Assembly (NCBI GenBank): GCA_001657395.1
Contig: LYSY01000005.1
Span: forward strand, 248,001 to 312,000
From: Rhodospirillales bacterium BBD 1991-14
Lineage (GTDB): Bacteria > Pseudomonadota > Alphaproteobacteria > Kiloniellales > Kiloniellaceae
Reading direction: 5' to 3'
DNA: 64,000 bases
In this document: piece by piece, positions 54,509-63,256 of the stretch
Layout: the number at the start of each line of letters is the position of its first letter
Position numbering within the stretch: position 1 is the stretch's first letter
The notes under the pieces: model-generated
What the model was told of the DNA's origin: nothing
The model's database searches: none
What the model saw: only the letters and a program-made list of their open reading frames with translations
Translations under genes and position numbers: made by a program

Positions 54509-55561
54509 ATGATGCATAGGCATCCACTCAAATCGTTCCGAACCAAGGCCCTCTGGGCGGCATTTGCCGCCCTGGCCATCCTGGCGGCCCCCGAAAGCCG
54601 GGCGGCCGGCCAGGCCCCGGCCGCAGAACATTCGGGTGCAGAGCATTCGGGTGCAGAACATGCGGTCGCGAACCTGGTCACCCTCAAGGTCGAGGCCATG
54701 ATCCACGACCGCGTGGTGCGCCTGGGCGACCTCTTCGAGGGCATCGCCGAGCCTGCGCTGGCGGAAACGCCCGTCGCCCGGGCGCCCAGCCCCGGCGCGA
54801 CGGTGGACATCGGTGCACGCTGGCTGCTGGCCGTGGCCCGGGCTCACGATCTCAACTGGCAACCACGCTCGCGCTACGACCGCATCACGCTGCGGCGCGC
54901 CAGCCACCGCATCGGCACCGAACAGATCGAGACGGCCCTGCGCGTGGCCCTGGCCGACCGCGGTCTCAGCGGCCAGTTGGAGCTGGCGCTGGACAACCCC
55001 AGCCTGGAGCTTCAACTCCCCAGCTCCGATGACCCGAGCATCGCCGTGACCGGGCTGTCGCTGGATTCCGCCAGCGGGCGCTTCATTGCCCATGTGATCG
55101 CGCCGGCCAATGGCGAGCCCGTGGCCCGCGCTTCGGTGACCGGCCGCGCCGTGATGCTGACCGACGTGCCGGTCCTGCGCCGCGACCTTCGGCCGGGCGA
55201 CGTCATCCGGACCAGCGATATCGAGTGGATCTCGATGCCCGTGAACCGGCTGACCCGCGGCACCGTCAGCTCCCAGGACTCCCTGCTCGGCATGAGCCCG
55301 CGCCGGCCGATCCGCTCGCAACAGCTGATCCGCACCACCGACCTGCAGACGCCCGTGGTTGTTGCCAAGAACAGCCTGGTGACGATCCGCCTTCAGACCC
55401 AGCGCATGCAGCTCACGGTACAGGGCCGCGCCCTGGAGAACGGCGCCCAGGGCGACGTCATCAGGGTCATGAACACCAAATCCAACAGTGTGGTGAACGC
55501 CGTGGTGATCGACACCGGAAACGTCGTCGTCACCCCCGCCGCCACCGCGCAAAGCAATTGA
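54509..55561 (+). CDS. flgA: Flagellar P-ring assembly chaperone FlgA
   Basis: A 350-residue protein with a signal-like N terminus (LWAAFAALAILAAPES), a variable part and a C-terminal SAF domain (VMLTDVPVLRRDLRPGDVIRTSDIEWISMPVNRLTRGTVSSQDSLLGMSPRRPIRSQQLI). FlgA assists FlgI assembly in the periplasm. Residues about 40-52 repeat AEHSG, coded by 15-bp repeats (54623-54652). It lies between flgG and flgH. Confidence 0.92.
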   Translation: MMHRHPLKSFRTKALWAAFAALAILAAPESRAAGQAPAAEHSGAEHSGAEHAVANLVTLKVEAMIHDRVVRLGDLFEGIAEPALAETPVARAPSPGATVDIGARWLLAVARAHDLNWQPRSRYDRITLRRASHRIGTEQIETALRVALADRGLSGQLELALDNPSLELQLPSSDDPSIAVTGLSLDSASGRFIAHVIAPANGEPVARASVTGRAVMLTDVPVLRRDLRPGDVIRTSDIEWISMPVNRLTRGTVSSQDSLLGMSPRRPIRSQQLIRTTDLQTPVVVAKNSLVTIRLQTQRMQLTVQGRALENGAQGDVIRVMNTKSNSVVNAVVIDTGNVVVTPAATAQSN

Positions 55562-55575
55562 CGGGAGCGCAGAGC

Positions 55576-56358
55576 ATGATCTCCAACCCCAACACCCGCC
55601 AACGGGGCCTTGCCGCGCTGCTGGGCCGAGCCTTGCTGCTCGGCCTGGCCGGCCTGTCGCTCAGCGCCTGCAACATGCTGACCCGGCTGTCCGAAGTCGG
55701 CGAGGAACCGCAGCTCTCGGCCATCGAAAGTCCGGCCCCGCTGGCCGGACCTGACGCGGTCTCCCTGCCGATGCCGGCACCGGTTGAGGTGGAACGCCAG
55801 CCCAACTCGCTCTGGCGGCCGGGGTCGCGCGCCTTTCTGAAGGACCAGCGGGCCGGGACCGTGGGCGACATCCTGACCGTGATCATCGAGATTCAGGACA
55901 ACGCGGCGATCAACAACACGACGACGCGAAGCCGCACCAACGCCGAGGACGCCTCTGCCAGCGCCTTCCTGGGCTACGAGGCCAGCCTCGCCGACATCCT
56001 GCCGGAGGCTGTCGACCCGACCGACCTCGTCGACCTCGACAGCACCTCCTCCTCCGAAGGCAGCGGCGGGGTCAACCGTACCGAGTCGATCAATCTGCGT
56101 GTCGCCGCACTGATCACCCAGGTATTGCCCAACGGCAACCTCGTTCTCGCCGGCCGCCAGGAGGTCCGGGTCAACTTCGAGAAACGCGAGCTGCAGGTGG
56201 CGGGCATCATCCGGCCGGAGGACATCACCTCGCAGAACACCATCGGCTACGATCAGATCGCCGAGGCGCGCATCGCCTACGGCGGCCGCGGCCAGATCTC
56301 GGACGTCCAGCAGCCGCGTTACGGCCAGCAGGTCTTCGACATCATCTGGCCGTTCTGA
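55576..56358 (+). CDS. flgH: Flagellar L-ring lipoprotein FlgH
   Basis: A lipoprotein of 260 residues from ATG 55576 (GGGAGCG upstream). The signal peptide ends in the lipobox LSAC. Conserved FlgH parts: NSLWRPGSRAFLKDQRAGTVGDILTVIIEIQDNA and VINLRV-type NGNLVLAGRQEVRVNFEKRELQVAGIIRPEDI, ending QQVFDIIWPF. Last gene of flgF-flgG-flgA-flgH, before a strong terminator. Confidence 0.96.
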   Translation: MISNPNTRQRGLAALLGRALLLGLAGLSLSACNMLTRLSEVGEEPQLSAIESPAPLAGPDAVSLPMPAPVEVERQPNSLWRPGSRAFLKDQRAGTVGDILTVIIEIQDNAAINNTTTRSRTNAEDASASAFLGYEASLADILPEAVDPTDLVDLDSTSSSEGSGGVNRTESINLRVAALITQVLPNGNLVLAGRQEVRVNFEKRELQVAGIIRPEDITSQNTIGYDQIAEARIAYGGRGQISDVQQPRYGQQVFDIIWPF

Positions 56359-56393
56359 CGGCCAACTGTCCTCGTGCCATTTCCGCAGACCAC

Positions 56394-56426
56394 AAAAAAG
56401 GGCCGCGTCAGTGACGCGGCCCTTTT
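56394..56426. terminator. Strong bidirectional terminator between flgH and dksA
   Basis: GGGCCGCGTCA-G-TGACGCGGCCC forms an 11-bp perfect stem (56400-56422), flanked by an A-run on the left (56394-56399) and TTTT on the right, fitting termination of both convergent transcripts. Confidence 0.9.
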
Positions 56427-56453
56427 GCTCTTGGCTGTGAGCGGCAAGCGACC

Positions 56454-56870
56454 TCAGTCGTCGCGGTGGGTCCGCTCCATGCGCTCGTGGCGTTCCTGAG
56501 ACTCGATGGACAGGGTCGCGATCGGACGGGCTTCCAAGCGCCGCAGCGAAATCGGCTCGCCGGTCTCCTCGCAATAGCCATAGGAGTCTTCCTCGATGCG
56601 GCGCAGCGCAGCATCGATCTTGGAGATCAGTTTGCGCTCCCGGTCACGCGTCCGCAGTTCCAGCGAACGATCGGTTTCCAGAGAGGCGCGGTCGGCAATA
56701 TCGGGTTCGTGTAAGGAGACTTCCTGCAGGTGCTGCAACGTCTCGCCGGATTCGCGCTGCAGTTCATCCTTCCAGGCCAGCAGTTTCTGACGGAAATACT
56801 CACGCATTTTCGGGTTCATGAAGGTCTCGTCCTCACTGGGACGATAATTCTTCGGCAGCTTTACAGTCAT
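56454..56870 (-). CDS. dksA: RNA polymerase-binding transcription factor DksA
   Basis: A 138-residue protein from ATG 56870 (MTVKLPKNYRPSEDETFMNPKMREYFRQKLLAWKDEL). Two long helices form the coiled coil that enters the RNA polymerase secondary channel, with the tip ADRASLETDRSLELRTRDRERKL. The C-terminal region YCEETGEPISLRRLEARPIATLSIESQERHER keeps only one of the four zinc cysteines, as is usual in alphaproteobacterial DksA. It mediates the stringent response with ppGpp. It sits between flagellar genes, 56 bp of unrelated sequence from fliX's stop. Confidence 0.93.
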   Translation of the reverse strand: MTVKLPKNYRPSEDETFMNPKMREYFRQKLLAWKDELQRESGETLQHLQEVSLHEPDIADRASLETDRSLELRTRDRERKLISKIDAALRRIEEDSYGYCEETGEPISLRRLEARPIATLSIESQERHERMERTHRDD

Positions 56871-57022
56871 CCCTGGTCCCGTTAATGAGTACCAAATCGC
56901 GCCGGGAGTATATGGAATTTGCCTTGCCCGGCAAGCCTTTGAAGGCATCAAATCTTCTTGTGGCGAGACGTCCCGGCAGGGGGCCGTCGAGCGTTGCTCT
57001 CGTGCGGTTCCCCGCCGGCCGG

Positions 57023-57436
57023 TCAGCGCCCGCGCTTGGCCAGTTCGACCGCCGCGCGGATCTCGATTTCGTTAACGATTTCAGCCAGTTTTGGGTCCTC
57101 GATCGCCCCTTCCCGCTGGGCCAGCAGGGTGCCGAGCTGCTCCAGCTGGGCTATCGGAACCTCGCCGAACATCAGCGCGAGGCGCAGGTCTTCCAGCTGG
57201 TCGAGAATATCTTCCGCCCGGCGCCGGCCGCGGCTGGGCCCTGCTGTGGCATCAGATACTTCCTGAATCGCGAGAAGCGCGTTGACCGCCTGAACGGGCC
57301 CGCCGCCGCTGGTCCCACTGGCCTCCTGCGCGGAGCCCTCAAGGGCCCGGGCAAAGCCGCCCTCGGTGGCGGAAGTGGTGCCGGTGCTTTTGCGCTTTGC
57401 CGCGCTGCGGGGCCCCGAGAGGCGGTCAATCTTCAT
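57023..57436 (-). CDS. fliX: Flagellar assembly regulator FliX
   Basis: A 137-residue protein. The C-terminal half (AEDILDQLEDLRLALMFGEVPIAQLEQLGTLLAQREGAIEDPKLAEIVNEIEIRAAVELAKRG) is the conserved FliX domain. In Caulobacter FliX couples early flagellar assembly to sigma-54 activator FlbD; it is divergent from flgI there, as here. FlbD itself is not in the window. Confidence 0.92.
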   Translation of the reverse strand: MKIDRLSGPRSAAKRKSTGTTSATEGGFARALEGSAQEASGTSGGGPVQAVNALLAIQEVSDATAGPSRGRRRAEDILDQLEDLRLALMFGEVPIAQLEQLGTLLAQREGAIEDPKLAEIVNEIEIRAAVELAKRGR

Positions 57437-57634
57437 GGCCTGTCCAACACTGGCTGATCCTGCTGCGACACTGCGCCGGTGCGGTTAACAACGGGTTAAC
57501 CCACTGAAAAAGCGGCAATATTTTCCCAGACCAGGGTGCCCCCTTTTGCCGGGCGGGCGGCCTCATCGCGCTGCCGGCAGTGCAAAACCCAGGAATTCCG
57601 CCATTTTCCGGCGGTATACCAGGGGGCCGGCAGT

Positions 57635-57650
57635 TGGCACGGCTTTCGCA
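57635..57650 (+). promoter_or_regulatory. Sigma-54 promoter of the flgI operon
   Basis: TGGCAC-GGCTT-TCGCA matches TGGCAC-N5-TTGC with one mismatch in the -12 box and lies 25 bp before the preferred flgI start. The full -24 element and the divergent fliX context support it. Confidence 0.7.
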
Positions 57651-57674
57651 TTCATTAGACCGAACAAGGAACCC

Positions 57675-58889
57675 ATGACGCGGATCGACCTGATGAAGCC
57701 TGTCCTGTCCCTGCTCCCGGCCCCGCTCTTGGCCGTGGCCCCGTCACCGAAGACCCAGCCGGCCGGCGCTGCCGCGCGGATGCTGCTGTGCCTCGGCCTG
57801 GCGGTCTGCCTTCTGCTGGTTGCGGGCGCTACCGGGGCCCAGGCGCAGTCGCGGATTAAGGATCTGGTGGACTTCGAAGGCATCCGCGACAACCAGCTGG
57901 TGGGCTACGGCTTGGTGGTCGGCCTTAACGGCACCGGCGACAACCTGGACAGCGCCGTCTTCACCCGTGAGAGCCTGATCGGCATGCTGCAACGCATGGG
58001 TGTAAACGCCCGGGACGACGATCTCGATACCGACAACGTCGCAGCGGTGATGGTGACGGCGAACCTGCCGCCCTTTGCCCGTCAGGGCACACGCATCGAC
58101 ATTCACGTTTCCGCAATAGGCGATTCCGAGAGCCTCCTGGGCGGCACCCTCATCGTCACGCCGCTGCTGGCCGCGGACGGCGAAGTTTATGCCGTCGCCC
58201 AGGGCGGCATCGCGGTGGCCGGCTTCAGCGCCGCGGGCAACGGCGAGACCATCGTGCGTGGCGTCCCCACCGCGGGGCGCATCGCCAACGGGGCCATCGT
58301 CGAGCGCGAACTGGGCTTCGAGATGGAGCAGATGCGCTCCATCAAGCTCGCCCTGCGCAACCCCGATCTCACGACCGCGCGCCGCATCGCCGAGGCGATC
58401 AACAGTTTTGCCGGCGAGACCGCCGCCCGCTCCCTCGATCCGATGACGGTGCGGGTGTCGGTGCCCTCCCGCTACAACGGCGACACCGTCGCCATGATGA
58501 CCGATATCGAACAGCTTCCGATCCGGGTCGATCAGCCGGCCCGGGTAATCATCGACGAGGCCTCCGGCATCATCGTCATGGGTGAGAACGTGCGTATCAG
58601 CACCGTGGCCATCGCCCAGGGCAACCTGACCATCCGCATCACCGAGACGCCGCAGGTCAGCCAGCCCAACGCCTTTTCCAATACCGGCAACACCGAAGTG
58701 GTGGACCGCACGGAGATTGAGATCGACGAGGACGCAGACAACCGTCTGGCCGTCGTTCCCGCCGGTGTCAGCCTGCAGGAGCTGGTCAACGGGCTGAACG
58801 CCCTCGGCATCGGACCGCGGGACATGATCTCTATCCTCCAGGCGATCAAGGCCGCCGGCGCCCTGCAAGCCGAAATCGAGGTGCTCTGA
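57675..58889 (+). CDS. flgI: Flagellar P-ring protein FlgI
   Basis: A P-ring protein of about 404 residues. The mature part opens RIKDLVDFEGIRDNQLVGYGLVVGLNGTGDN and contains NVAAVMVTANLPPFARQGTRIDI and VVPAGVSLQELVNGLNALGIGPRDMISILQAIKAAGALQAE. The signal peptide is MLLCLGLAVCLLLVAGATGAQA; the ATG at 57675 (AAGGA upstream) puts a 35-residue extension before it, so ATG 57780 is a possible alternative. Confidence 0.96.
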   Translation: MTRIDLMKPVLSLLPAPLLAVAPSPKTQPAGAAARMLLCLGLAVCLLLVAGATGAQAQSRIKDLVDFEGIRDNQLVGYGLVVGLNGTGDNLDSAVFTRESLIGMLQRMGVNARDDDLDTDNVAAVMVTANLPPFARQGTRIDIHVSAIGDSESLLGGTLIVTPLLAADGEVYAVAQGGIAVAGFSAAGNGETIVRGVPTAGRIANGAIVERELGFEMEQMRSIKLALRNPDLTTARRIAEAINSFAGETAARSLDPMTVRVSVPSRYNGDTVAMMTDIEQLPIRVDQPARVIIDEASGIIVMGENVRISTVAIAQGNLTIRITETPQVSQPNAFSNTGNTEVVDRTEIEIDEDADNRLAVVPAGVSLQELVNGLNALGIGPRDMISILQAIKAAGALQAEIEVL

Positions 58890-58891
58890 CC

Positions 58892-59233
58892 ATGCTGCCG
58901 GCTCCCGTAAGTCCCTTCACCGCCGGCTTGGAGGCCACGAGGCCCCAAGGCGGCGCGTCTGCCCAGACGATGCCCGGGAAAACCATGGAGGCGGCCCAGC
59001 GCGCGGCGAAGAAGGCCGGCGAGGAATTCGAGGCCCTCTTCATCTCGGAGATGCTGGCGCCGGTGTTCAAGGATCTGAAGACCGACGGCCTTTTCGGCGG
59101 TGGCTCCGGCGAGGAGATCTACCGATCGATGATGGTTCAGGAGTACGGCAAGGCCGTGGCCAAGGCCGGTGGCGTCGGCATCGCTGAAACGGTGCAGCGC
59201 GAAATCCTCAAGATGCAGGAGATGCAGTCATGA
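58892..59233 (+). CDS. flgJ: Rod-binding protein FlgJ (no muramidase domain)
   Basis: A 113-residue protein with only the rod-binding domain (AKKAGEEFEALFISEMLAPVFKDLKTDGLFGGGSGEEIYRSMMVQEYGKAVAKAGGVGIAETVQREIL). The muramidase half found in enterobacterial FlgJ is absent, which is normal in alphaproteobacteria, where a separate lytic enzyme opens the cell wall. It begins 2 bp after flgI and overlaps the next gene by 4 bp (ATGA). Confidence 0.9.
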   Translation: MLPAPVSPFTAGLEATRPQGGASAQTMPGKTMEAAQRAAKKAGEEFEALFISEMLAPVFKDLKTDGLFGGGSGEEIYRSMMVQEYGKAVAKAGGVGIAETVQREILKMQEMQS

Positions 59234-59691
59234 TCGAGCAGCAGTCCGACGCACAGCCGCCATCGCCGGCGGAACTGCGCCAGGTCATCCAACTGGTTGA
59301 AGACCTGACGGCCGTGATGAGCCGCGAAGTCGAGCTGTTGCGGGCTATGCGGGTCCGTGACTTCGGCGAGCTTCAGGACCACAAGCTTGCGCTGGTCCAG
59401 AGTTATGAAAAACAGACCGAGTCGCTGCGCAGCAACCCCGCCTTTGCCGAGTTGATCGACCCGCGCCTGCGCGAGGAGCTGACCGACGTCATGGAGCGCA
59501 TGCACGCCGTGATGTCGGAGAACGAAACCGCCATCAATGCCGCGCGGGCCGCCAACCAGCGCATCGCCACGGCCATCGTCAACGCCGTGCAAAGCTACCA
59601 GAGCGAAGCGAGCGGCTATTCCAACAAGGGCGGCGCCAGCCGCACGACCAGCCAGCCGCCGGTTTCGGTGCAAATCGACCAGCAGCTTTAG
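59230..59691 (+). CDS. flgN: FlgN family export chaperone
   Basis: A 153-residue helical protein (AELRQVIQLVEDLTAVMSREVELLRAMRVRDFGELQDHKLALVQSYEKQTESL) resembling FlgN, the cytoplasmic chaperone for the hook-filament junction proteins FlgK and FlgL, whose genes follow directly. It overlaps flgJ (ATGA). Confidence 0.8.
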   Translation: MIEQQSDAQPPSPAELRQVIQLVEDLTAVMSREVELLRAMRVRDFGELQDHKLALVQSYEKQTESLRSNPAFAELIDPRLREELTDVMERMHAVMSENETAINAARAANQRIATAIVNAVQSYQSEASGYSNKGGASRTTSQPPVSVQIDQQL

Positions 59692-59737
59692 ACATCAGCC
59701 AAGGCACGCAGCAGACCAAAAGAGAGAGACGCCAAAG

Positions 59738-61621
59738 ATGTCGCTGAGTATCGCTCTTTCCAGCGCCCTGGCGGGGCTTCAGGTGAACCAGACCGCCTTG
59801 CAGGTTACTTCCGGCAACGTGGCCAACGTGAACACGCCGGACTATGCCCGCAAGATTCACCAGCAGCAGAACCGGGTTCTCGGCGGCCAGGGTAACGGCG
59901 TCGAAACCGCCCAGATCGTCAGGCGCATCGACCAGTTCCTGCGCCGCGATCTGATGACCGAGACCACGGTTCTCGGCAACGCAGAAGTCACGGCTGACTA
60001 CTACAACCGCATGCAGGCCATGTTCGGGTCGCTGGGCAACAACAACGCCCTGGGCAACTCCATCACCGACCTCGCGCTTGCGATCGAAAACGTGGCCAAC
60101 AGCCCGGAGGTGGCGGCCCACCGTTTCGACGCCGTCAACGAAGCGGTCGAGATGGCCCAGTACTTCAACAACATGGGCACCAACGTCCAGAACCTGCGGA
60201 CACAGGCCGACGCGGAGATCAATGCCGCGGTCGACATCATCAACGCCGAGCTGGAAATCATCGCCGATCTCAACGCCCAGATCGCGAACAACACGACCAA
60301 GGGCCTGCCGGTCGGTGACCTCCAGGACCGGCGCGACGTGGCGGTCAAGACCATCTCGGAGTACATGGAACTGCAGGAGTTCACGGACTCCTTCGGCCAG
60401 ATCCGGCTGTTCACGTCCTCCGGCCGTTCGCTGGTCTCCGGAACCTCCTTCGGAGCCCTCTCCTACACCGTCACGCCCTTCATGACGGCCAACGAGACCT
60501 ACCCGACGACCATCAGCGGCATCTATCTGAACGGCGGCGCCACGCCGCCGCCGACCAGCGACATCACCACGGAAATCCGCGGCGGCAAGCTGGAAGCCCT
60601 GATCGACATGCGCGACAACGTCCTGCCGGCGATGACGGAGCAGCTCGATCAGCTCGCCGGCCAGATGCGCGATGCCCTGAACCGCGTGCACAACCGCGGT
60701 GCCAACACGCCGATGGGCCAGGGCACCGGCGCCGCCGACCCGGCAGCGATGTACGGGACGAGGGTCATCAACACACCGACCGATCCCCTGACCCTGGGCT
60801 CGGACGTCAGCTTCGCCATCCTCGACGCCAACGGCAACGCCGTCAGCGCTCCGCTGACCATCGCCGCCGGCGCCACGACGCCCAATGCGATCATCGCTGC
60901 GATCAACGGCCATCTGACGGCAGCGCCCGGCTACGGCACCGCCGCCTGGAACGCCGACCGCATGGAGATCAAAATGGAGCCGGGCTTTCGCCTGGCCATT
61001 CTCGACAACGGGCCGGCCGCCGACTTCGGCGACGCGACCATCCAGTTCGATGCCGACGGGGACACCGCGCAGGAAACCTATATGGGCTTCTCCAACTTCT
61101 TCGGCCTCAACGACATGTTCGAGACGCCGGAACTGAGCACCGGCATTCCCGCCGCCGCCAACCAGGGCAGCCAGACCGGCATCTCCAGCACCATTGCGGT
61201 TCGCCAGTCGCTTGTCGACGATCCCTCCTACCTGTCCAGGGGCATGCTGCGCGGTACGCCCCCGGCCCTCTCGCTGGGGACCGGCGACAACGAGATCGCC
61301 CAGCAACTGGCCAACGCTTTCGGGGAGAACTTCACCTACAACAGCGTTGCCAACGGCCCTTCGTCCACCAGCACGACCTTTTCCGGCTATGCCGGGGTGG
61401 TCCTGTCCTTTAACGCATCGGCCACCGCCGCAGCGGAGGACACTCTGGACTTCCAGACCTTCTTCTTCGAGGACCTCCAGGCCAAGTTTCTCTCGGAGGC
61501 CGGCGTCAACATGGACGAAGAGCTGGCCAACATGACCATCTTCCAGAACGCCTACAACGCTTCGGCCAGGGTCGTGCAGGTGGTCGATGAAATGCTCGAA
61601 ACGCTTCTGAACCTGACCTAA
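59738..61621 (+). CDS. flgK: Hook-filament junction protein FlgK (HAP1)
   Basis: A junction protein of 627 residues from ATG 59738. N terminus SLSIALSSALAGLQVNQTALQVTSGNVANVNTPDYARK and C terminus VNMDEELANMTIFQNAYNASARVVQVVDEMLETLLNL are the conserved D0 helices of axial proteins; the middle (LDQLAGQMRDALNRVHNRGANTP) is FlgK-specific. An inner region rich in Ala/Gly/Asn is the surface-exposed variable domain. It is followed by flgL after 16 bp. Confidence 0.95.
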   Translation: MSLSIALSSALAGLQVNQTALQVTSGNVANVNTPDYARKIHQQQNRVLGGQGNGVETAQIVRRIDQFLRRDLMTETTVLGNAEVTADYYNRMQAMFGSLGNNNALGNSITDLALAIENVANSPEVAAHRFDAVNEAVEMAQYFNNMGTNVQNLRTQADAEINAAVDIINAELEIIADLNAQIANNTTKGLPVGDLQDRRDVAVKTISEYMELQEFTDSFGQIRLFTSSGRSLVSGTSFGALSYTVTPFMTANETYPTTISGIYLNGGATPPPTSDITTEIRGGKLEALIDMRDNVLPAMTEQLDQLAGQMRDALNRVHNRGANTPMGQGTGAADPAAMYGTRVINTPTDPLTLGSDVSFAILDANGNAVSAPLTIAAGATTPNAIIAAINGHLTAAPGYGTAAWNADRMEIKMEPGFRLAILDNGPAADFGDATIQFDADGDTAQETYMGFSNFFGLNDMFETPELSTGIPAAANQGSQTGISSTIAVRQSLVDDPSYLSRGMLRGTPPALSLGTGDNEIAQQLANAFGENFTYNSVANGPSSTSTTFSGYAGVVLSFNASATAAAEDTLDFQTFFFEDLQAKFLSEAGVNMDEELANMTIFQNAYNASARVVQVVDEMLETLLNLT

Positions 61622-61637
61622 GGATGGGAGCCCGCTG

Positions 61638-62558
61638 ATGTTCCGCGTTGCAGACTTCGCCCAGTACCAGCTGACGCTGTCCTACACGATGCGCACCCAG
61701 AGCAGCGTCGCCGAGCGGCAGATCGAAATCGCCAGCGGCAAGCGTGCGCAGCAGTACTCCAGCATCTCCACCGATGCCAGCGAGCTGGTCAACATCGAAC
61801 GCTCCGTCGCCCGAACGGAGCAGTTCAACCGCAACATTGATCAGGCCCTGACCCGGCTCGGCATCATGGAGTCCTCGGTCGCCATCATGGTGGAGCGGGC
61901 CACCGAGGTGCTGGCGATCATGAGTTCGGCGATCTCCGGCGAGAACATCAACGATGTTCCGCTTCAGGAGTTCTCCGCGACCTTCCTGGCCGAGGCGGAG
62001 TCGCTGCTCAACACCTCGCACGAAGACCGCTACCTCTTCGCCGGATCGCAGACCGACGCGCCGGCGGTCGATCTGGCCGATGCCGCCTACACCCCGCAGG
62101 CAGGCCTGCCGGGCGTCTTCACCGCAGATTTCGACTATTATCAGGGCGACAACCTGAACCTGTCGGTGCGGGCCGACGAGACCTTCGAGACGAGCTACGG
62201 CATCACCGCCGATGAGCCGGCCTTCGAGGAGATGCTGCGCGCCCTCTCCTACATGGACTATGCCGGCGCCAACCTGGACGGCGCCGTTCTGGAACAGGCC
62301 TACACGATGATGAAATCCGCAGTCGACGGCCTCAGCGACATCCGCGGGCGGATCGGTGCCAGCAGCAAGGTTCTGGAGGCCGCCAGCAGCGGCCACGACG
62401 ACTACCTGACCTATGCCACCAATCTGGTATCCACCCTGGAGGACGTCGATGTCGCCGAGGCGACGACCCGCCTGGCCCAGGACGAGGTTCAGCTTCAGGG
62501 CTCCTACCTGGCGATCTCCAGGATCAGCGATTTAAGTCTTTTAAACTACCTTAGATAG
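61638..62558 (+). CDS. flgL: Hook-filament junction protein FlgL (HAP3)
   Basis: A 306-residue flagellin-like protein: QYQLTLSYTMRTQSSVAERQIEIASGKRAQQYSSISTDASELVNIERSVARTEQF at the N terminus and VDVAEATTRLAQDEVQLQGSYLAISRISDLSLLNYL at the C terminus. It also has EDRYLFAGSQTDAPAVDL, the typical FlgL stretch. It follows flgK. Confidence 0.93.
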   Translation: MFRVADFAQYQLTLSYTMRTQSSVAERQIEIASGKRAQQYSSISTDASELVNIERSVARTEQFNRNIDQALTRLGIMESSVAIMVERATEVLAIMSSAISGENINDVPLQEFSATFLAEAESLLNTSHEDRYLFAGSQTDAPAVDLADAAYTPQAGLPGVFTADFDYYQGDNLNLSVRADETFETSYGITADEPAFEEMLRALSYMDYAGANLDGAVLEQAYTMMKSAVDGLSDIRGRIGASSKVLEAASSGHDDYLTYATNLVSTLEDVDVAEATTRLAQDEVQLQGSYLAISRISDLSLLNYLR

Positions 62559-62614
62559 CGATTTCGTAACCACAAGGCGGCGATAATAGCTTCGTCACGA
62601 GTAAGGAGTTAACC

Positions 62615-63127
62615 ATGCCCCACGAACACATGGCAGCCAAGAAGGCAGCACCAGAGTCCCCTGGAGCGATGGCCTCGGCACCGCTGTCCGCGGGGAATGA
62701 AAAAAAGACGGTCGATACCCGTTTCGGGACCATCGAGTTCGATCTGGCCCAGGCCCTGACCTTCCCGAAGGCGATTCCCGGATTCGTCGGCTACCAGACC
62801 TTCGGTCTGGCGATGGTCCCCAGCGAGACCCAGTCCAGCTTCATGCTGCTTCAGGCGCTGGATCCGACCGATCTTTCCTTCATCGTGCTGCCTTACGACC
62901 CCGGCGCGGCCCTGATCGAGCCGAAGGATATCGAAACCGCCCAGCAGCATCTCGGAATCGCACCTGGCGATTGCGCGATCATGCTGATCGCAACCTTCCG
63001 CAAGATCGGCAACAGCTTCGAGACTTCGGTCAACATGCGCGCGCCGATCTTCATCGACACGGCGAACCGCCTTGCCTGGCAGCACATCCTGCCGAACGAC
63101 CGCTACGACGTGCGCCATACGCTTTAG
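62615..63127 (+). CDS. fliW: Flagellar assembly factor FliW
   Basis: A 170-residue protein whose centre matches FliW (TVDTRFGTIEFDLAQALTFPKAIPGFVGYQTFGL ... LQALDPTDLSFIVLPY ... CAIMLIATFRKIGNSFETSVNMRAPIFIDTANRLAWQHIL). In bacteria studied, FliW binds flagellin and CsrA in turn, so that free flagellin level sets CsrA repression. A 32-residue Ala-rich extension precedes the domain. The ATG follows AAGGAG. csrA lies at the other end of the cluster. Confidence 0.93.
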   Translation: MPHEHMAAKKAAPESPGAMASAPLSAGNEKKTVDTRFGTIEFDLAQALTFPKAIPGFVGYQTFGLAMVPSETQSSFMLLQALDPTDLSFIVLPYDPGAALIEPKDIETAQQHLGIAPGDCAIMLIATFRKIGNSFETSVNMRAPIFIDTANRLAWQHILPNDRYDVRHTL

Positions 63128-63173
63128 GAAAACGCTCTCGCCGCCCCCGGCCGGCAGACAAAGAGCAAGAGTC

Positions 63174-63214
63174 AAAACGGAAGGGCCCGCCAGGCCGCGG
63201 GCCCTTCCGTTTTT
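63174..63214. terminator. Terminator between fliW and the glycosyltransferase-like gene
   Basis: AAAACGGAAGGGCCCG (63174-63189) and CGGGCCCTTCCGTTTT (63197-63212) form a perfect 16-bp stem with a 7-base loop and T-run, suitable for both convergent transcripts. Confidence 0.9.
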
Positions 63215-63256
63215 CTCGCCGAAGCCCAGGCTCCGGCGCTACGGCCGGGTGGAAGA

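Noticed and set aside
56454-56870. DksA with only one of four zinc-finger cysteines, first seen as a possible inactive copy
   Set aside because: This form (YCEETGEPI ... LSIESQERHE) is the usual one in alphaproteobacteria, and the coiled-coil tip is intact.
58892-59233. FlgJ appearing truncated
   Set aside because: Single-domain FlgJ without a muramidase part is normal in alphaproteobacteria.
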